DNA of 64,000 bases, from the NCBI RefSeq assembly GCF_933775445.1, contig NC_065873.1, positions 11,408,001 to 11,472,000 of the forward strand, written 5' to 3'. This DNA is from Argentina anserina (Eukaryota; Streptophyta; Magnoliopsida; Rosales; Rosaceae). Positions within the stretch are counted from its first letter, which is position 1, and the number at the start of each line of letters is the position of its first letter. Of this stretch, positions 11,479-23,812 are shown piece by piece. Both the position numbers and the translations under genes were made by a program. The notes beneath the pieces are model-generated. The model was not told where the DNA came from, did not search any database, and saw nothing but the letters and a program-made list of their open reading frames with translations.

Positions 11479-14400
11479 TTCCTCAGCTGTATTAGGTGGA
11501 TCTTCATTGTGCACTTGTTCCACCCATATTGCTTCACCACTAGGACGAATATAATTGCAATACTCATCACCGACTAAATCGTCAAAAGACTCGACTGATG
11601 GCATTGTTGCCTGAAAAGGCTATTTTTCCACTTCGATGTCAACTAACTCCTCATCTGATTCAGCCCCATGGTAGTTTCTATCAGGTAGCCTTACTACCAC
11701 TGACCACTGAGTATCGATAGGATCTTCAATGTAAAATATTTGCTTAACATGAGTAGCTAAGACAAAAGCATCATTAAGATGCCCTTTCTTGTTTAGATTT
11801 ACCAATGTGAACCCTAGTTCATCCACCTTGATGCCCCTAGCATTCTCAACCCAATCACATTTATACAACGGAACCCTAAACTTGTAGTAGGCCACCTCCC
11901 ATATATGTTAAATAACACCATAGAAGTCCTCCACTGCATTGACATGATTTTTGTCCTTCACACTCGAAACCAGCATTATATCAGCAACCAAAAGAACTCT
12001 ATTGTTTTTCACTCAGCGCATATTGTCCCGGTTCTTAGTGTAGAACTCAACACCATTGACCCGATATCCACTAAAGGTCGGTACTACGTTATTTGGGTCT
12101 GCCGCCATCCACCTAATTGTTTCTGAAACATTATTGTCTTCCACTTGCAGAGCATTTGAAACCTACAAATTGAGTGGAACAAATTAGTCAATAACACATA
12201 TCCCCCGTTTTAAGTACAACTATATATACTGATCATTAAGGACGTACGTACCCTCTCCTTCAACCAGGTAGCAAAGTTCTCGTTTTGCTTATTCTTTAGC
12301 CACTTCTCATTTTTCGCAAACCTTTGATTTTTCCGCTTCAACAATTCCATATGTTCACTGAACATCAGAAACACAAAGTTCAACAATTTAAATAGAAGAA
12401 CAATGAGCAAATGGACTTAGTTATGAACTTTGGATAATTAAAACTCGAAAACTTACATGAGATAAGGCTGCACCTCCTCAGTATTTTGCAGTATACATAG
12501 ATGTGCTCGATGCATCTCCTTGCTATATACATATATCATTGTACGAGCTGACAAGGGATTGGAGGCATTACGAACTTCTGGTTTAGAACTTTCAGGAATT
12601 CCGGCAATAGAAACATCACTAAGCATGCGCTCAACAAACAACTCAACTGCCTCTTCGACAATATAACACAACTATGCATCTCTCCGGATGTCTTCGATTT
12701 GTGACCCACCCTTTAAACACTTTCATGTACCTCTCGAAGGGGTACATCCACTGAAATACAGGACCTCACAACTAAACTTATCTCACAAGATGCACAGTTA
12801 AGTGGATCATAATGTCGAAAAAGGAAGGCGGGAAGTACTTGTCTAGTAAGCAAACAGTCACCACTAAATCTTGTTGCATTTTCTCTAGCTTCCCAATGTC
12901 GATCACCTTAGCACAAATTGCCTTAAAGAAGAAAAGGCAGAAGCGAATAATGGCATATCTTACTGGTTTCTCAAGAACATAGTATAAAGAAACGAAAAGA
13001 AGAATATGCAAGATAGTGTGACAATCATGTGACTTGAGTCCAGAAAGTTTCAGCTCCTCTATAGACACAAGATTCCTCACATTTGAAGAAAATCCAGTTG
13101 GAACTTTCATTTCGAAGAAAGAACCGCAAAACACTTTTTTTTTCTTCAACATCAAGTTTCAACTGGCGAAAGGTAATTTATTCTTTTTCCCATCAGCTTG
13201 GGGGTGCAAACCAGGCCTAATCTTCATGTCTTTCATATCTAAACACGCTGCAAGGCCATCTTTTGTCTTCCCTTGAATGTTCAGTAATGTACCAAGAATT
13301 GCCTTATCAATGTTCTTCTCAATATGCATGACATCGAGAATGTGTCAGACTAGAACGTACATCTAGTACTCAAGTTGAAAGAAAACAGACTTCTTTTTCC
13401 AGCAAGGTCTAGGTTGGTCTTTACCACACTTCACAAGGGGTTTGCCTTTCCCAAACTCAACAATTAGACCTTGTACTCTAGCCAACACCTCTTCTCCGAT
13501 CAATGGTATAGGATTAAGGTCTTCCTCTACAATGTTGTCAAATGCAGCAACTTGCCTCCTATACGGATGATGTCTAGGAAGGAACCGGTGATGCCTCATG
13601 TAAGCATGCTTCTTACCTTTCTTTAACCTATGAGGTTTGGTTTGGTCAAGGCATATTGGACATGCATTGTATCCTTTAACAACACTACTAGACAAGTTCC
13701 CATATGCGGGAAATTCATTGATAGTCTAAAGAAGCATCGCTCTCATATTGAAGTATTCCCCTCTATGTGCATTGAATACTCCGTCAACTCCATCCCACAA
13801 CTTCTTCAAATCATATACTAAAGGCTGCAAGTAGACCTCATTGTCATTACCGGGCTGCTTCGGTCCAGATTTTAACAAAGTCAACATCATAAACATCCTC
13901 TTCATACAAAGCCATGGAGGAAGGTTATATGTGACCAATATAACCGGCCAACATGAATACTTGCTAGAAAGAGACATATGAGGGTTAAATCCGTCCGAAG
14001 ACAACGCTAATCTAATGTTCTTAGGCTTCTCACTGAAATCAGGATATTTTTGGTCTAATACTCCCCAAGTAGGGAAATCAGCTGGGTGCCTCAGCAACCC
14101 ATCTTTTTTTCTGCCCCAGTCATGCCAAGGGAGATTTTTAGCAGTTTTACTTAATGCATACATCCGTTTGAACTTAGGGATTGGTGGAAAGTACCATAAA
14201 ACCTTCGCATGTATTTCTTCTCTCTTAGTATTATCCTCTCTCAATTTCCATCTTAACATACCACATTTGTCACACTTTTTAGCATTTGCATAATCATTTC
14301 TATACAAGATACAATCATTAGAACATACACAATCTCTTTTTGGCATCATACACAGATAAAGGGATTTGATTCCCTTCAGGATGTAGACCCTTAATCATTT

Positions 14401-14902
14401 CTAGCATATCAGAATAGCAAGAATCAGTCATTCGATACTTTGCTTTCAAATTGAAGGTCTGAATTAGACCATTTAGCTTGGTTGTATGGGTACAACCAGG
14501 GGACAAAGGTTGAGCCCCATCCTCTACGTACCTCAAAAACTCATTATAGTATTCCGACATCTCCTCCTCATCATCCTCACTCTCTTCGATTTCTACATCA
14601 TACTCCCATGTTCCAGGTTCCCAATTTACACTTTCTACTGAGTTAACTCTACTCTCATTTGGAGGTGCTGTGGACTTTTCCCCGTTCCATCTCCAAAGCT
14701 TATAACTCCGGTTAATACTATTCTAAAATATATGATCCTTAATGACTCCAACATAAAATTCCTTTGTGTTACAACAACTCAAGCAAGGACAAGAAATTCT
14801 ATTTTTGTTAACCGCATTAGACTCAGCAAACTTTAGAAACTCCTCTAATCCTAAATCAAACTTCTTGGACCTTCTATCAGCGTCCATCCATGACTTATCC
14901 AT
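11479..14902 (-). pseudogene. CACTA (En/Spm) TNP2-type transposase, decayed
   Basis: TNP2 transposases cut CACTA elements out of DNA and reinsert them. In minus-strand order: a transposase-associated N-terminal domain starting MDKSWMDADRRSKKF at 14902 with a CPCLSCC zinc-like motif; the Transposase_21 core (14570-13363) with CDKCGMLRWK, GPKQPGNDNEVYLQPLVYDL, a D-G-V-D block and RRFLPRHHPYRR; a DUF4218-like part (about 13155-12453) with SGLKSHDCHTIL, VCLLDKYFPPSFFDIMIHL and YIVEEAVE; and a DUF4216-like part (12150-11620) ending with PSVESFDDLVGDEY at 11600-11480. The frame is broken many times: a TAG where Trp is expected before TINEFPAYGN (near 13723), a stop in the DUF4218 region, and TAG after EVEK (near 11620). 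No CACTA ends or target duplications were found, so the element is probably truncated. Its upstream side runs into the Gypsy fragment at about 15.1 kb. Confidence 0.85.
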
Positions 14903-15139
14903 CTTTAAGAAAAATAAAAAACATGTATTAAGAACAAAAAATAATCCTAAACAGTTACAACAAACCAGCAATATAAGCCATATATGTACCAACAATATAT
15001 ACCAACAACACAGCACAAACAATCCTTATATGTACAGAGCAACAAATATACCAACACATCACAAAGTACATGCATATACCAAGAAATATATCAATATATT
15101 GATCTTATATACCAACAACTATAACATGAAGACTCACCA

Positions 15140-16330
15140 GTGGACCAGCAAACCAGTGAACTTCCAACATTAGCTCTCTTGGCAAATTCTTCCCTTCCAG
15201 TAAATTCTTCCCTACAAAAGAAACCCAATCAAAATTTAGATACTTTCCACCAATCTAGCATTATGGACCCTTTAGAGGCATGCCTAGCTCATTTTGGTAT
15301 TGATTTTGATTTTGACAAATCTATTAAAGAGGTCAATGCTTTGTTAGATTCTGTCCCACTCATAGATACTGCCAATTGGAAATCGAAAGTAGAGCCACTT
15401 CCTTTGTCTTTGTCCCCTCCTATCCCTTCCATTGTCAAGCCTCCAAAGTTAGACTTGAAACAACTGCTTGATACACTCAAGTATGCGTTTTTAGGTCCAT
15501 TTGAGTCATTGCTTGTCATCATTGCTTTTGATTTGAATAATACTCAAGAAGAAAAATTGTTGACAATTCTTAGGGAGCATAAGGAAGCCATAGGATGGTC
15601 GATAGCTTACATTAAAGGTATTTCTCCTTTTGTCGTCATGCATAGGATTCATCTTGATGAAAAAGCTAAGCCTTCTCGTGAATCACAAAAACGTTTGAAT
15701 CCTGCCATGAAAGAAGTAGTTAGAGCTAAAGTGTTGAAACTTTTAGATGTTGGTGTCATTTACCCAATTTCTAATAGTGAGTGGGTGAGTCCTGTTCAAG
15801 TTGTCCCGAAAAAAAGTCAGGTATCACTGTTGTTAAAAAGGATGACAACGAGTTAGTTCCCACAAGAATCCAAACTGGTTGGCGCGTGTGCATTGACTAC
15901 CATAAGTTAAATGACATGACGGGGAAAGATCATTTTCCTCTCCTTTTCATTGATCAAATGTTGGGAAGGTTAGCCGGTCATGCATACTATTGTTTCCTGG
16001 ATGGTTATTCTGGTTATAACCAAATTCCCATTGCACCAGAGGATCAAGAGAAAACCACTGTCAGTTGTTCTTTTGGAACCTTTGCCTACCATCGCATGCC
16101 CTTTGGGTTATGCAATGCACCAGCTACTTTTCAGTGGTGTATGGTCTCTATGTTTTCTGATATGATAGAGCGTTTCCTTGAGATATTCATGGATGATTTC
16201 TCAGTCTTTAGATCTTCATTTGATTAGTGCTTGCACCATCTTTCCCTTTTCTTAGCTCGTTGTAAAGAGAAAAACCTTGTTTTGAAATGGGCAAAATGTC
16301 ATTTTATGGTCAAAAAGGTATTGTCTTAGG
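15140..16330 (+). pseudogene. Athila-like Gypsy pol, 5' part (reverse transcriptase)
   Basis: This reads as the linker and reverse transcriptase of a Ty3/Gypsy polyprotein of the Athila/Tat branch. Landmarks in order are KYAFLGPFESL, EHKEAIGWSIAYIKGI, RLNPAMKEVV, KLLDVGVIYPISNSEWVSPV, GWRVCIDYHKLND, HFPLLFIDQML, CFLDGYSGYNQIPIAPED, MPFGLCNAPATF and FMDDFSVF (the YxDD-type catalytic box). Gag, protease and the 5' LTR are absent, so the element is 5' truncated at about 15.15 kb against CACTA sequence. A frameshift sits at the A-run near 15809-15816, and a stop replaces a residue at 16226-16228. The coding sequence stops abruptly at 16330, where a large insertion begins, and resumes in the same sentence of protein after 24702. 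Confidence 0.9.
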
Positions 16331-17860
16331 TGTTAGGTTAATATTAACCTAGTAATGTTTACCTTATTCTTATTCGTTTCTTTTATCTTTTTGTATATTT
16401 ATCTATTTCTTATTACGTTTCCTACTCATGCTAGGAAAATATAAAAATGATCAGAAACACGTCAAAAGGAGTGTATTTAATGCACATTCTGGATTCGGGT
16501 GAAGTTTTCAAGCCAAAATGAGCAAATGTGGAGATTTCACAAGAAGACAAAAGTCAACGCCGGAAAATGCTGGTCAAACTCCGACGATGAGAAGGTGGTT
16601 GCCGGAAATGGTGGTGGCTGAAGTCAATAAGTTAATGGAACAAATGAAGGGGACAATTTCAAGAACAAGATCCACAATTTGTGCTTCCACCTTTGTCCGC
16701 CATATCTAGCCATTCATCCTTTTACATATGCACCCTTCATCCTCTTACATCTTTACCACACTCAAACTCTATCAAAACTTCATCTTTTCCATAGTTTTAG
16801 CTTAGTTTCTTAGTCCTAGTTCATAAGTATCAAGTTTGTGTAGAGAGAGTGGTGTAGCATCTTGGGTTGATAACTAAAAGCTAAGATTCTACACCTCTTG
16901 ATCAATCACAATTGTGGATAGATTCATAAAGTCTTGTTCTTAATCTTCTTTTTGTGTATGTAGATTTGTATAGTGTTTTGGGTTTGAGAAAACCAAAAAT
17001 ACTATACTTTGATGCTTCACATCCTCTTAGTTTACATCTAGGAAGCTCATGGGTATTGTGGTTCTTTCTCACACACTCTTTGTTTTTATGATGTATTACT
17101 CTATTATGGATTTTATGTATTTATCTATATATTGTGGGTAGTGGAGTTTAGGCTAGACCAGCCTTACCCACACTTGTCCAGCAATGTAATTCATCAATTC
17201 AATTTCTTGTTGATGCATGTTTGAATCTATTGGCTTCTATATTTAATGCTACTAGATATGTTAGCTAGCCTTGTCACCTAGAAAGCATGGTTAGTAAACT
17301 AATGAACCGGAAACTTGAACTTGACAACTTCTTGAATCCGTAGCTTAAGTATCACTTAGGTGGTGGCTTAATGTTGCTTACGGGAAATATTAAGTTGCTT
17401 AGATTTCTTACTTTGAACTTAATGTTTGTGCCATGAGTGTAATTACTCTAAGGGGGTGTTATGCTTGTGGTACATATCTCACTTTTACTATAAGCTAATA
17501 TAATTGGGACTAAGGTTGTGTGGTTTAACTTGGCTCTAAAAGACTTTGTTAAATTGCATGGTTAGTTGGTTTCTTGGTAGCTTCACCAAAGAATTAGGGG
17601 GAAATTTATCAAAAATGTTTCATATCAATTATTTGTTACATTTGTGCATTAGTAAGGGTAGGTTCTATGCCTAAACTTTTACTCCTCTCATTGATCTACT
17701 TTCTACACTTGTTAGTTTAGTTGCTTTTATTTTTACTTTACTTTAGTTTTGTTAAAACAAGCTAAAAAATCATTTGACTACCCTCCATTGTAAATATTAC
17801 CAATTGATGGTGTTGGCTTCCAAAGGGCTTACACCATTAAATTGTAAAAAGGTAGACTTG
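16331..17860 (+). repeat. Foldback arm 1
   Basis: The outer left arm of the hairpin. It pairs in reverse complement with arm 2 (17958-18537 plus 20746-21728) over its whole length, and its first part pairs with arm 3 (23813-24697). Shared stretches include a 27-base terminal block, the ACACGTCAAA block, the CCGGAAATGGTGGTGGCTGA block and the TTCCGTAAG/CTTACGGGAA region. It contains no convincing gene; the 63-codon frame at 16518 is also present, mutated, in the other arms. Confidence 0.85.
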
Positions 17861-17957
17861 CATGTGTTTTCTAGATTTTATTCGTGGTAATCTAGTTAGG
17901 GTGGAGTTACACCACAAAAACTTGTTGGTTGCATCACGTAAGTATAATTATGTGTTC
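17861..17957. other. Hairpin loop spacer
   Basis: About 97 bases separate the innermost paired ends GTAGACTTGC (arm 1) and GCAAGTCTAT (arm 2). It has no counterpart elsewhere in the element. Confidence 0.7.
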
Positions 17958-20900
17958 ACGCAAGTCTATCTTTTTACAATTTAGTGGTGTAAGCCCTTTG
18001 TAAGCCAACACCATGAATTTGTAATATTTACAATGGAAGGTAGTCAAATGATTGTTGAGCTTATTTTAACAAAACTAAGGTAAAATAAAAAAAAAGCAAC
18101 TAAACTAACAAGTGTAGAAAGTAGATCAATGAGAGGAGTAAAGGCTTAAGCATAGAACCTACCTTTATTCATGCACAAATGTAACTCATAATTGATGTGA
18201 AAGATGATTGACAAATTTCCCCCTAATGCTTTGGTGAAGCTACCAAGAAACCAACCATTCATTTAATTTAACAAAGTCTTTTGGAGCCAAGTTAAACCAC
18301 ATAACCTTAGTCCCAATTATATTACCTTATAATACAAGTGGGTTATGTACCACAAGCATAACAACTCCTTAGAGTAATTACACTCATGGCACTAGCATTA
18401 AGTTCAAAATACGAAATTCAAGCAACTTAATATTTCCCGTAAGAAACACTAAGCCACCACCTATTAAGCTACGAAATCAAGAAGTTGTCAAGTTCAAGTT
18501 TCCGGTACATTAGTTTACTAAACATGTTTTCTAGGTGACAAATGTCACGCTCCCAAATTATATGAAAATATGGTTCCCGAATTAGAGGTGTGACCTTAAA
18601 ATCAATAAATTTTCCTTAATAAAACTAATAGAAATATATGTATGAATAATACTTTTATTAGAAAGTAAAATCAGAGTTATTTTACGATACAGCGAATTTA
18701 GAAATACTAAAATTTAGCAAAGATACATGAGTCTCGCATTTATTGTCTTGACATAATATATGAAGAAAACCATCATTTTATTTAGTAGATTCATCCCATT
18801 CCGCAAGCATCTGCTCATTACCTAAAAATAAGATTGTGTAGCATCATGAGTAACACAGACTCAATAAGTACATAATACATTCTTATAATAATTTGGCTAA
18901 TGAGAAATTCAAATATGAACAATCAAGTAAAATGTACCAAAAACCAGGTGTATTTGGTCACACGAATTCTTACTTATGCATATAGATATACATATCAGCA
19001 TCAATATATTCAATCAATTGTGTGAATTTTCAAGAAAACTTGTAATTAATCACAAAGTCTCATGTTAGGGTTCACGTTTACCCAAAACATGGATAAACCT
19101 CAGCATACCGAGGCCAACACCAAAGTATATATACTCAAGGTCAATTCTCCTATGAGTATAATAGTGCACTATCTGTAGGGACTAGGGCCCAAGGCTAACT
19201 CACAAAGAACAAAATAATTTTACCAGCAATTCACTTAAACACGGGGTAGTACTAATCACCCGGTTTCACACCTCCAACTCAATAATGTCAATAGAATATC
19301 ACAAAGTTTAGTAATTAAGATAATATTTTAATACTTAATATATATATATATATATATAATCTCACACCAAGATATAAATACTTATTAATAACTCAATGTG
19401 TGCATGAAATAAACAAGTTAATAAACTTGAAAGTAAATGTGCAAATAAAGTAAATGTACTTTAAATTAAAAGTAATTAGATAATATTAGTTAGTAGTCAA
19501 AGGATTAGTAGTCATTTATCCCACAATGAGGAAAGTCCTTGTTCAAAGTAGCAATTGTCATTCAAATAATAATGTCAAAATCCGTCAACTTTCCGTATCA
19601 ATAACTCAATCAATAAACGTCCAAATTAGACAAGTTAGAAGTCTATATTCAAGGCTTTTTCGTAAGGAATCCAATAGGATAAGTCATACAGTCCAGTTCA
19701 AAGTCATACAGTCAAGTTCAAAGTCATTAAGTCCAAAAAAGTTCAGACACAGTAGCAGTGCAGAAACCGATCATCAAGTTATCATCTTAAATGTCTACAT
19801 ATTCTACTTGTAACCGAACTTTTATATTTTCTTCTGAAACTTTCCAAATTAAAAGTAGAGGTGTTATACTTTAATTTGATATAAATTTTGTGGAAAATGG
19901 TTAAAAAATGAGTGAGATATGAGTTTTTAAAATTGTGAATGCTACAAAAGATATTCAGTGAGTTTATTAACTCTAACTTTGATTAGCCATAACTTCTTCA
20001 GTTTTAAACATTTTTGAGTGATTCAAAAGCCTAAATTGAAGAATTTTTCATGAGTAATTTAATGCTATTGTTACCTTGGAAAACTCAGATGTTATAAAAT
20101 ACGAAAATATAACTCTTACCAAAACATGGTCTTTTCCATTTTATCCTTAACTATGCATCTTGATAAATCTTAAAAGACAAAAGATTATAAGGATGTAAGA
20201 TGTACTTTCCTTGAAGTTTCAGGGGTGAAAGGAAGGTTTTGATGTGGATCCAAAGTTGGATTATTTTAGTAAAGAATAAACTTGTTTAAGAGAGAAAGAG
20301 TGAATGTTAGAATTTTAGCTTGAGAAACATTGGATAGTTGAGTTTTCTATTAACGAAGGGAACTCTAGACATAAGGATTATATATATATATATGTAGATA
20401 TAACAAACACATTTATGTGTGTTATTCTAAAATGTAAATGAATTTACTATATTCATTTCATAAGGTTTTTAATATATTTGCACTATCTAATATAATATAA
20501 TGCATAAAAAATAATACTATTACTATTAGTCTTAAACTCGATTACAAAGTATCGAGTATACGCAAGAATGTAAGCTAACGTATTCAAATCGTGGTCTAAT
20601 ACTTACAAAAAAATATCTATCTTTGAAAGTATGTACATTAGCATCATTAGTTTCTAAAGAGAAATATTAGAAGAAAATTTGAATTTATTCTAAGTTAATA
20701 TAACCTTAAATTACTAAATAGTAAATTTCGGGATATTATAACAAGGCTAGCTAACATATCTAGTAGCATTAAATATAGAAGTCAATAGATTCAAACATGC
20801 ATCAACAAGAAATTAAATGGATGAATTACATTGTTACACAAGTGTGGGTAATGCTAGTCTAGCCTCAACTCCACTACCCACAATATATAGATAAATACAT

Positions 20901-21728
20901 AAAATCCATAATAGAGTAATACATCATAAAAACAAAGAGTGTATGAGAAAGAACCACAATACCCATGAGCTTCCTATATGTAAACTAAGAGGATGTGAAG
21001 CATCAAAGTATAGTATTTTCGGTTTTCTCAAACCCAAAACACACAAATCTACATACACAAAAAGAAGATTAAGAACAAGGCTTTATGAATCTATCCACAA
21101 TTGTGATTGATCAAGAGGTGTAGAATCTTATGTTTTGGTTATCAACCCAAGATGCTATACCCCTCTCTCTACACAAACTTGATACTTATGAACTATGACT
21201 AAGAAACTAAGCTAAAACTATAGAAAATATGAAGTTTTGATGGAGTTTGAGTGTGCTAAAAGAGGTTGCCCGAATTTGGGAAGATGGAGGGTGTTTAAAG
21301 GCCTTAGGGTCACAAATGAAGGATGGAGATGTAAGAGGATGAATGGCTAGATATGGCGGACAAAGGTGGAAGCACAAATTGTGGATTTTGTTCTTGAAAT
21401 TGTCTTCTTCATTTGTCTTGTTCTATTTTAAATTTGAATTTAAATTTAAATCCACAATAAATGCTCCATTGACTTATTGACTTCAGCCACCACCATTTCC
21501 GGCAACCACCTTCGCATCGTCGGAGTTTGACCAGTATATTCCAGCGTTGACTTTGGTCTTCTTGTGAAATCTCCACATTTGCTTTTTTCACCCGACAGAA
21601 TATGCGCTAAATCCACTCATTTGACGTGTTTATGATCATTTACACATTTTCTTAGTATTAGAATAAGAATAAGCCAAATATAAGAATAAGAATAAGCCAA
21701 GCATTACTAGGTTAATATTAACCTAAAA
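17958..21728 (-). repeat. Foldback arm 2 (split by a solo LTR)
   Basis: The inner arm runs 17958-18537 and continues at 20746-21728. It is the inverted copy of arm 1 and a direct copy, in the minus direction, of arm 3. The outer end near 21720-21728 has lost the CA terminus (CCTAAAAAA instead of CCTAACA). The arm was interrupted by an LTR insertion at 18543-20740. Confidence 0.85.
18543..20740. mobile_element. Solo LTR nested in foldback arm 2
   Basis: This 2.2-kb sequence opens TGTCACGCTCCCAAATTATA and ends CGGGATATTATA (expected CA now TA). It is flanked by ACAAA (18538-18542) and ACAAG (20741-20745), a 5-bp duplication with one change. Removing it restores the arm-1 match across GGTGACAAGGCTAGC. 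The 'TGTCACG-CCC...GGGATATTACA' style is typical of plant Gypsy chromovirus LTRs. No coding domains are present. It is one of the youngest layers of the nest. Confidence 0.8.
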
Positions 21729-23812
21729 AACTACCTCACAGTTAGACTTTGTTTGTCCTCAAGCAAAACAAAAACTAAAGTAACACAACCAAACTAAATG
21801 GGTCACTTGCTTCCATCGAATTCTACCAATTTCTTTTAAAAAGCCATGATATCAATTGAGCATGATTAGAAACTAAATTTTCGAAATGGATTTGGATAGT
21901 CATGCTTAAGAAAGTATATATATGCGTATGCCATGTGTGTCACCTTAAAGTCATTCATATACAATTAATTTGGACTACATTTATCTAACCATCAAACTCA
22001 CATGGATACACTCATTTTCACTCAAGTGTTTTTGGTTAGTGTTTACACACAAAAACAATTCAATGGACACGTTTTCCATAGGGTTGCTCTTCAATCTGTT
22101 CTCCACAAGGTCATTGCATGAGTTCTCTCGGATCACAAAGTCTTTTATTTTGGTTGTAATAAGGCTTAAGACGAGAGCTTAAGAAATAAATAGAAAGATA
22201 TCACAAATTATAAGCCTCGTAATAAACAATTCTCTTGTTGAGATCCCATAATACACTTTCACAACTTTATATGCTTTATAACTTCATCATTCCATAAATC
22301 CAACTACAACTAGACTACTAAATTATTCTCCTCACTCTTTTTTAGATTTTTCTTTTCTTTTCTTTTTCCTTTTCTTTTTTTCAAACTCTCTTTTTTTGAC
22401 AACAAAGTTTTTTTTCACTAGTACTAATTTTCCGTGACCCTAGTCCATATTTGATTTTGAGTGGTTCTTTTGATATTGTGAACATGTTTCTAGAGTCACT
22501 ATTTTTCCTTTTCTTGGCTACACACAAGACTATTCTACCCCACCTCACACTTATTCTTTTGAAATACCTTAAACTCATTTACAAGCACCAAATTAACTAT
22601 AGGACTCACATTGCTTACCACTTGGGTTAGAGAGGATATGGAAAAGTGTTTAAGTTTAAAAAAGGTAGACATTTATGGTGGTAAAGAAATGAAAAGCCTA
22701 ACACAAAACTACATAGGCTCAAATTGGCTTACTAATAGATTTTTTTTTTAAATGATAAAAGCTATTTGGCCTTGGTGGATACCTAATGCCTTGGTCTTCC
22801 CCAATAACAACTCATGCCTTGATAAAAAAGTCTTGAAAGATTTAAAGCAAGTTCTAGATTGCAAGGACAATGAATTGATCACACAATGATACAACTAGTG
22901 CATTACAAACTTGTATGCACTCTCATCGGCTCAAAATCTCACATATGCATACATCGTTTCAACATATATAGTACTCATCTTTCACACATGAATGCATTTA
23001 AAATGACATAGGCAATATGACTCTAAACACATGTGAGCACAAAATGCCAAATCCTCATATTAACAAAGCATTGATTTGTAACCGCTAAACATGCTCAAAA
23101 TCAATCTATCCAAATATGAGGATTGGTTTGTTATTGACACCAAGCAAGTAAACCACAAGCAAACTTGTTTTTGCATTTTCCAAAATATCTCAATTTTTAT
23201 GGATTTTTTTTTATAAAGTAAACATAAAAAATAAAACAAAAAGGATAAGGGATGAAATTACTTGGTCTTACACCTCACACTTAATTTACACATTGTCCTC
23301 AATGTGCCCTGAACAATAGTGAAACAAATATAAGGAATAAACTATGCTTATCAACTACCACATTCTAGTCAACACAAACTAAGCATCACAATTGCCTAGC
23401 AAGTACCTCACACTTTGAACATCATATAGTCCTTAATGTAGTATGAAGCTATTAAGATCCTATCAATGTTTTGGGGAGCATGCATCATTAGGGCCACAAC
23501 TAGCATTCCAAACAACTAACTAATAAAGCAAAAGAGAGAATGTAGTTACCTCACACTTAAACTTTGGATAATCCTTTCAATAAAAGCTAAATCTTTTGTG
23601 TTTTATCCATTAGTCAAGGATGAAATGACTATCCAAACTCTCAATGCCATAATTTATTAACATGGAAACACAAACACAACTAATGCGTAGGAAAATGAGA
23701 GTTAAGGATAAGAAAACGCAAACTCTTTAAAGACATCCGTTTAGCTCCATAATGCATATCTTTGATGGTGAAAACCAAATAAGGCCTTGTTGGGGCTTAC
23801 CATATATAGATA
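21729..23812 (-). other. Non-coding interior of the foldback element
   Basis: AT-rich with no long frames. On the minus strand it has two 'GAGGACAA...GTGTGAGG' phrases (near 21735-21760 and 23272-23300). Such phrases are common in the untranslated tail just before the 3' LTR of Tat/Athila-like elements. It is therefore probably the 3' end of an ancestral internal domain whose coding part was lost. Confidence 0.5.
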
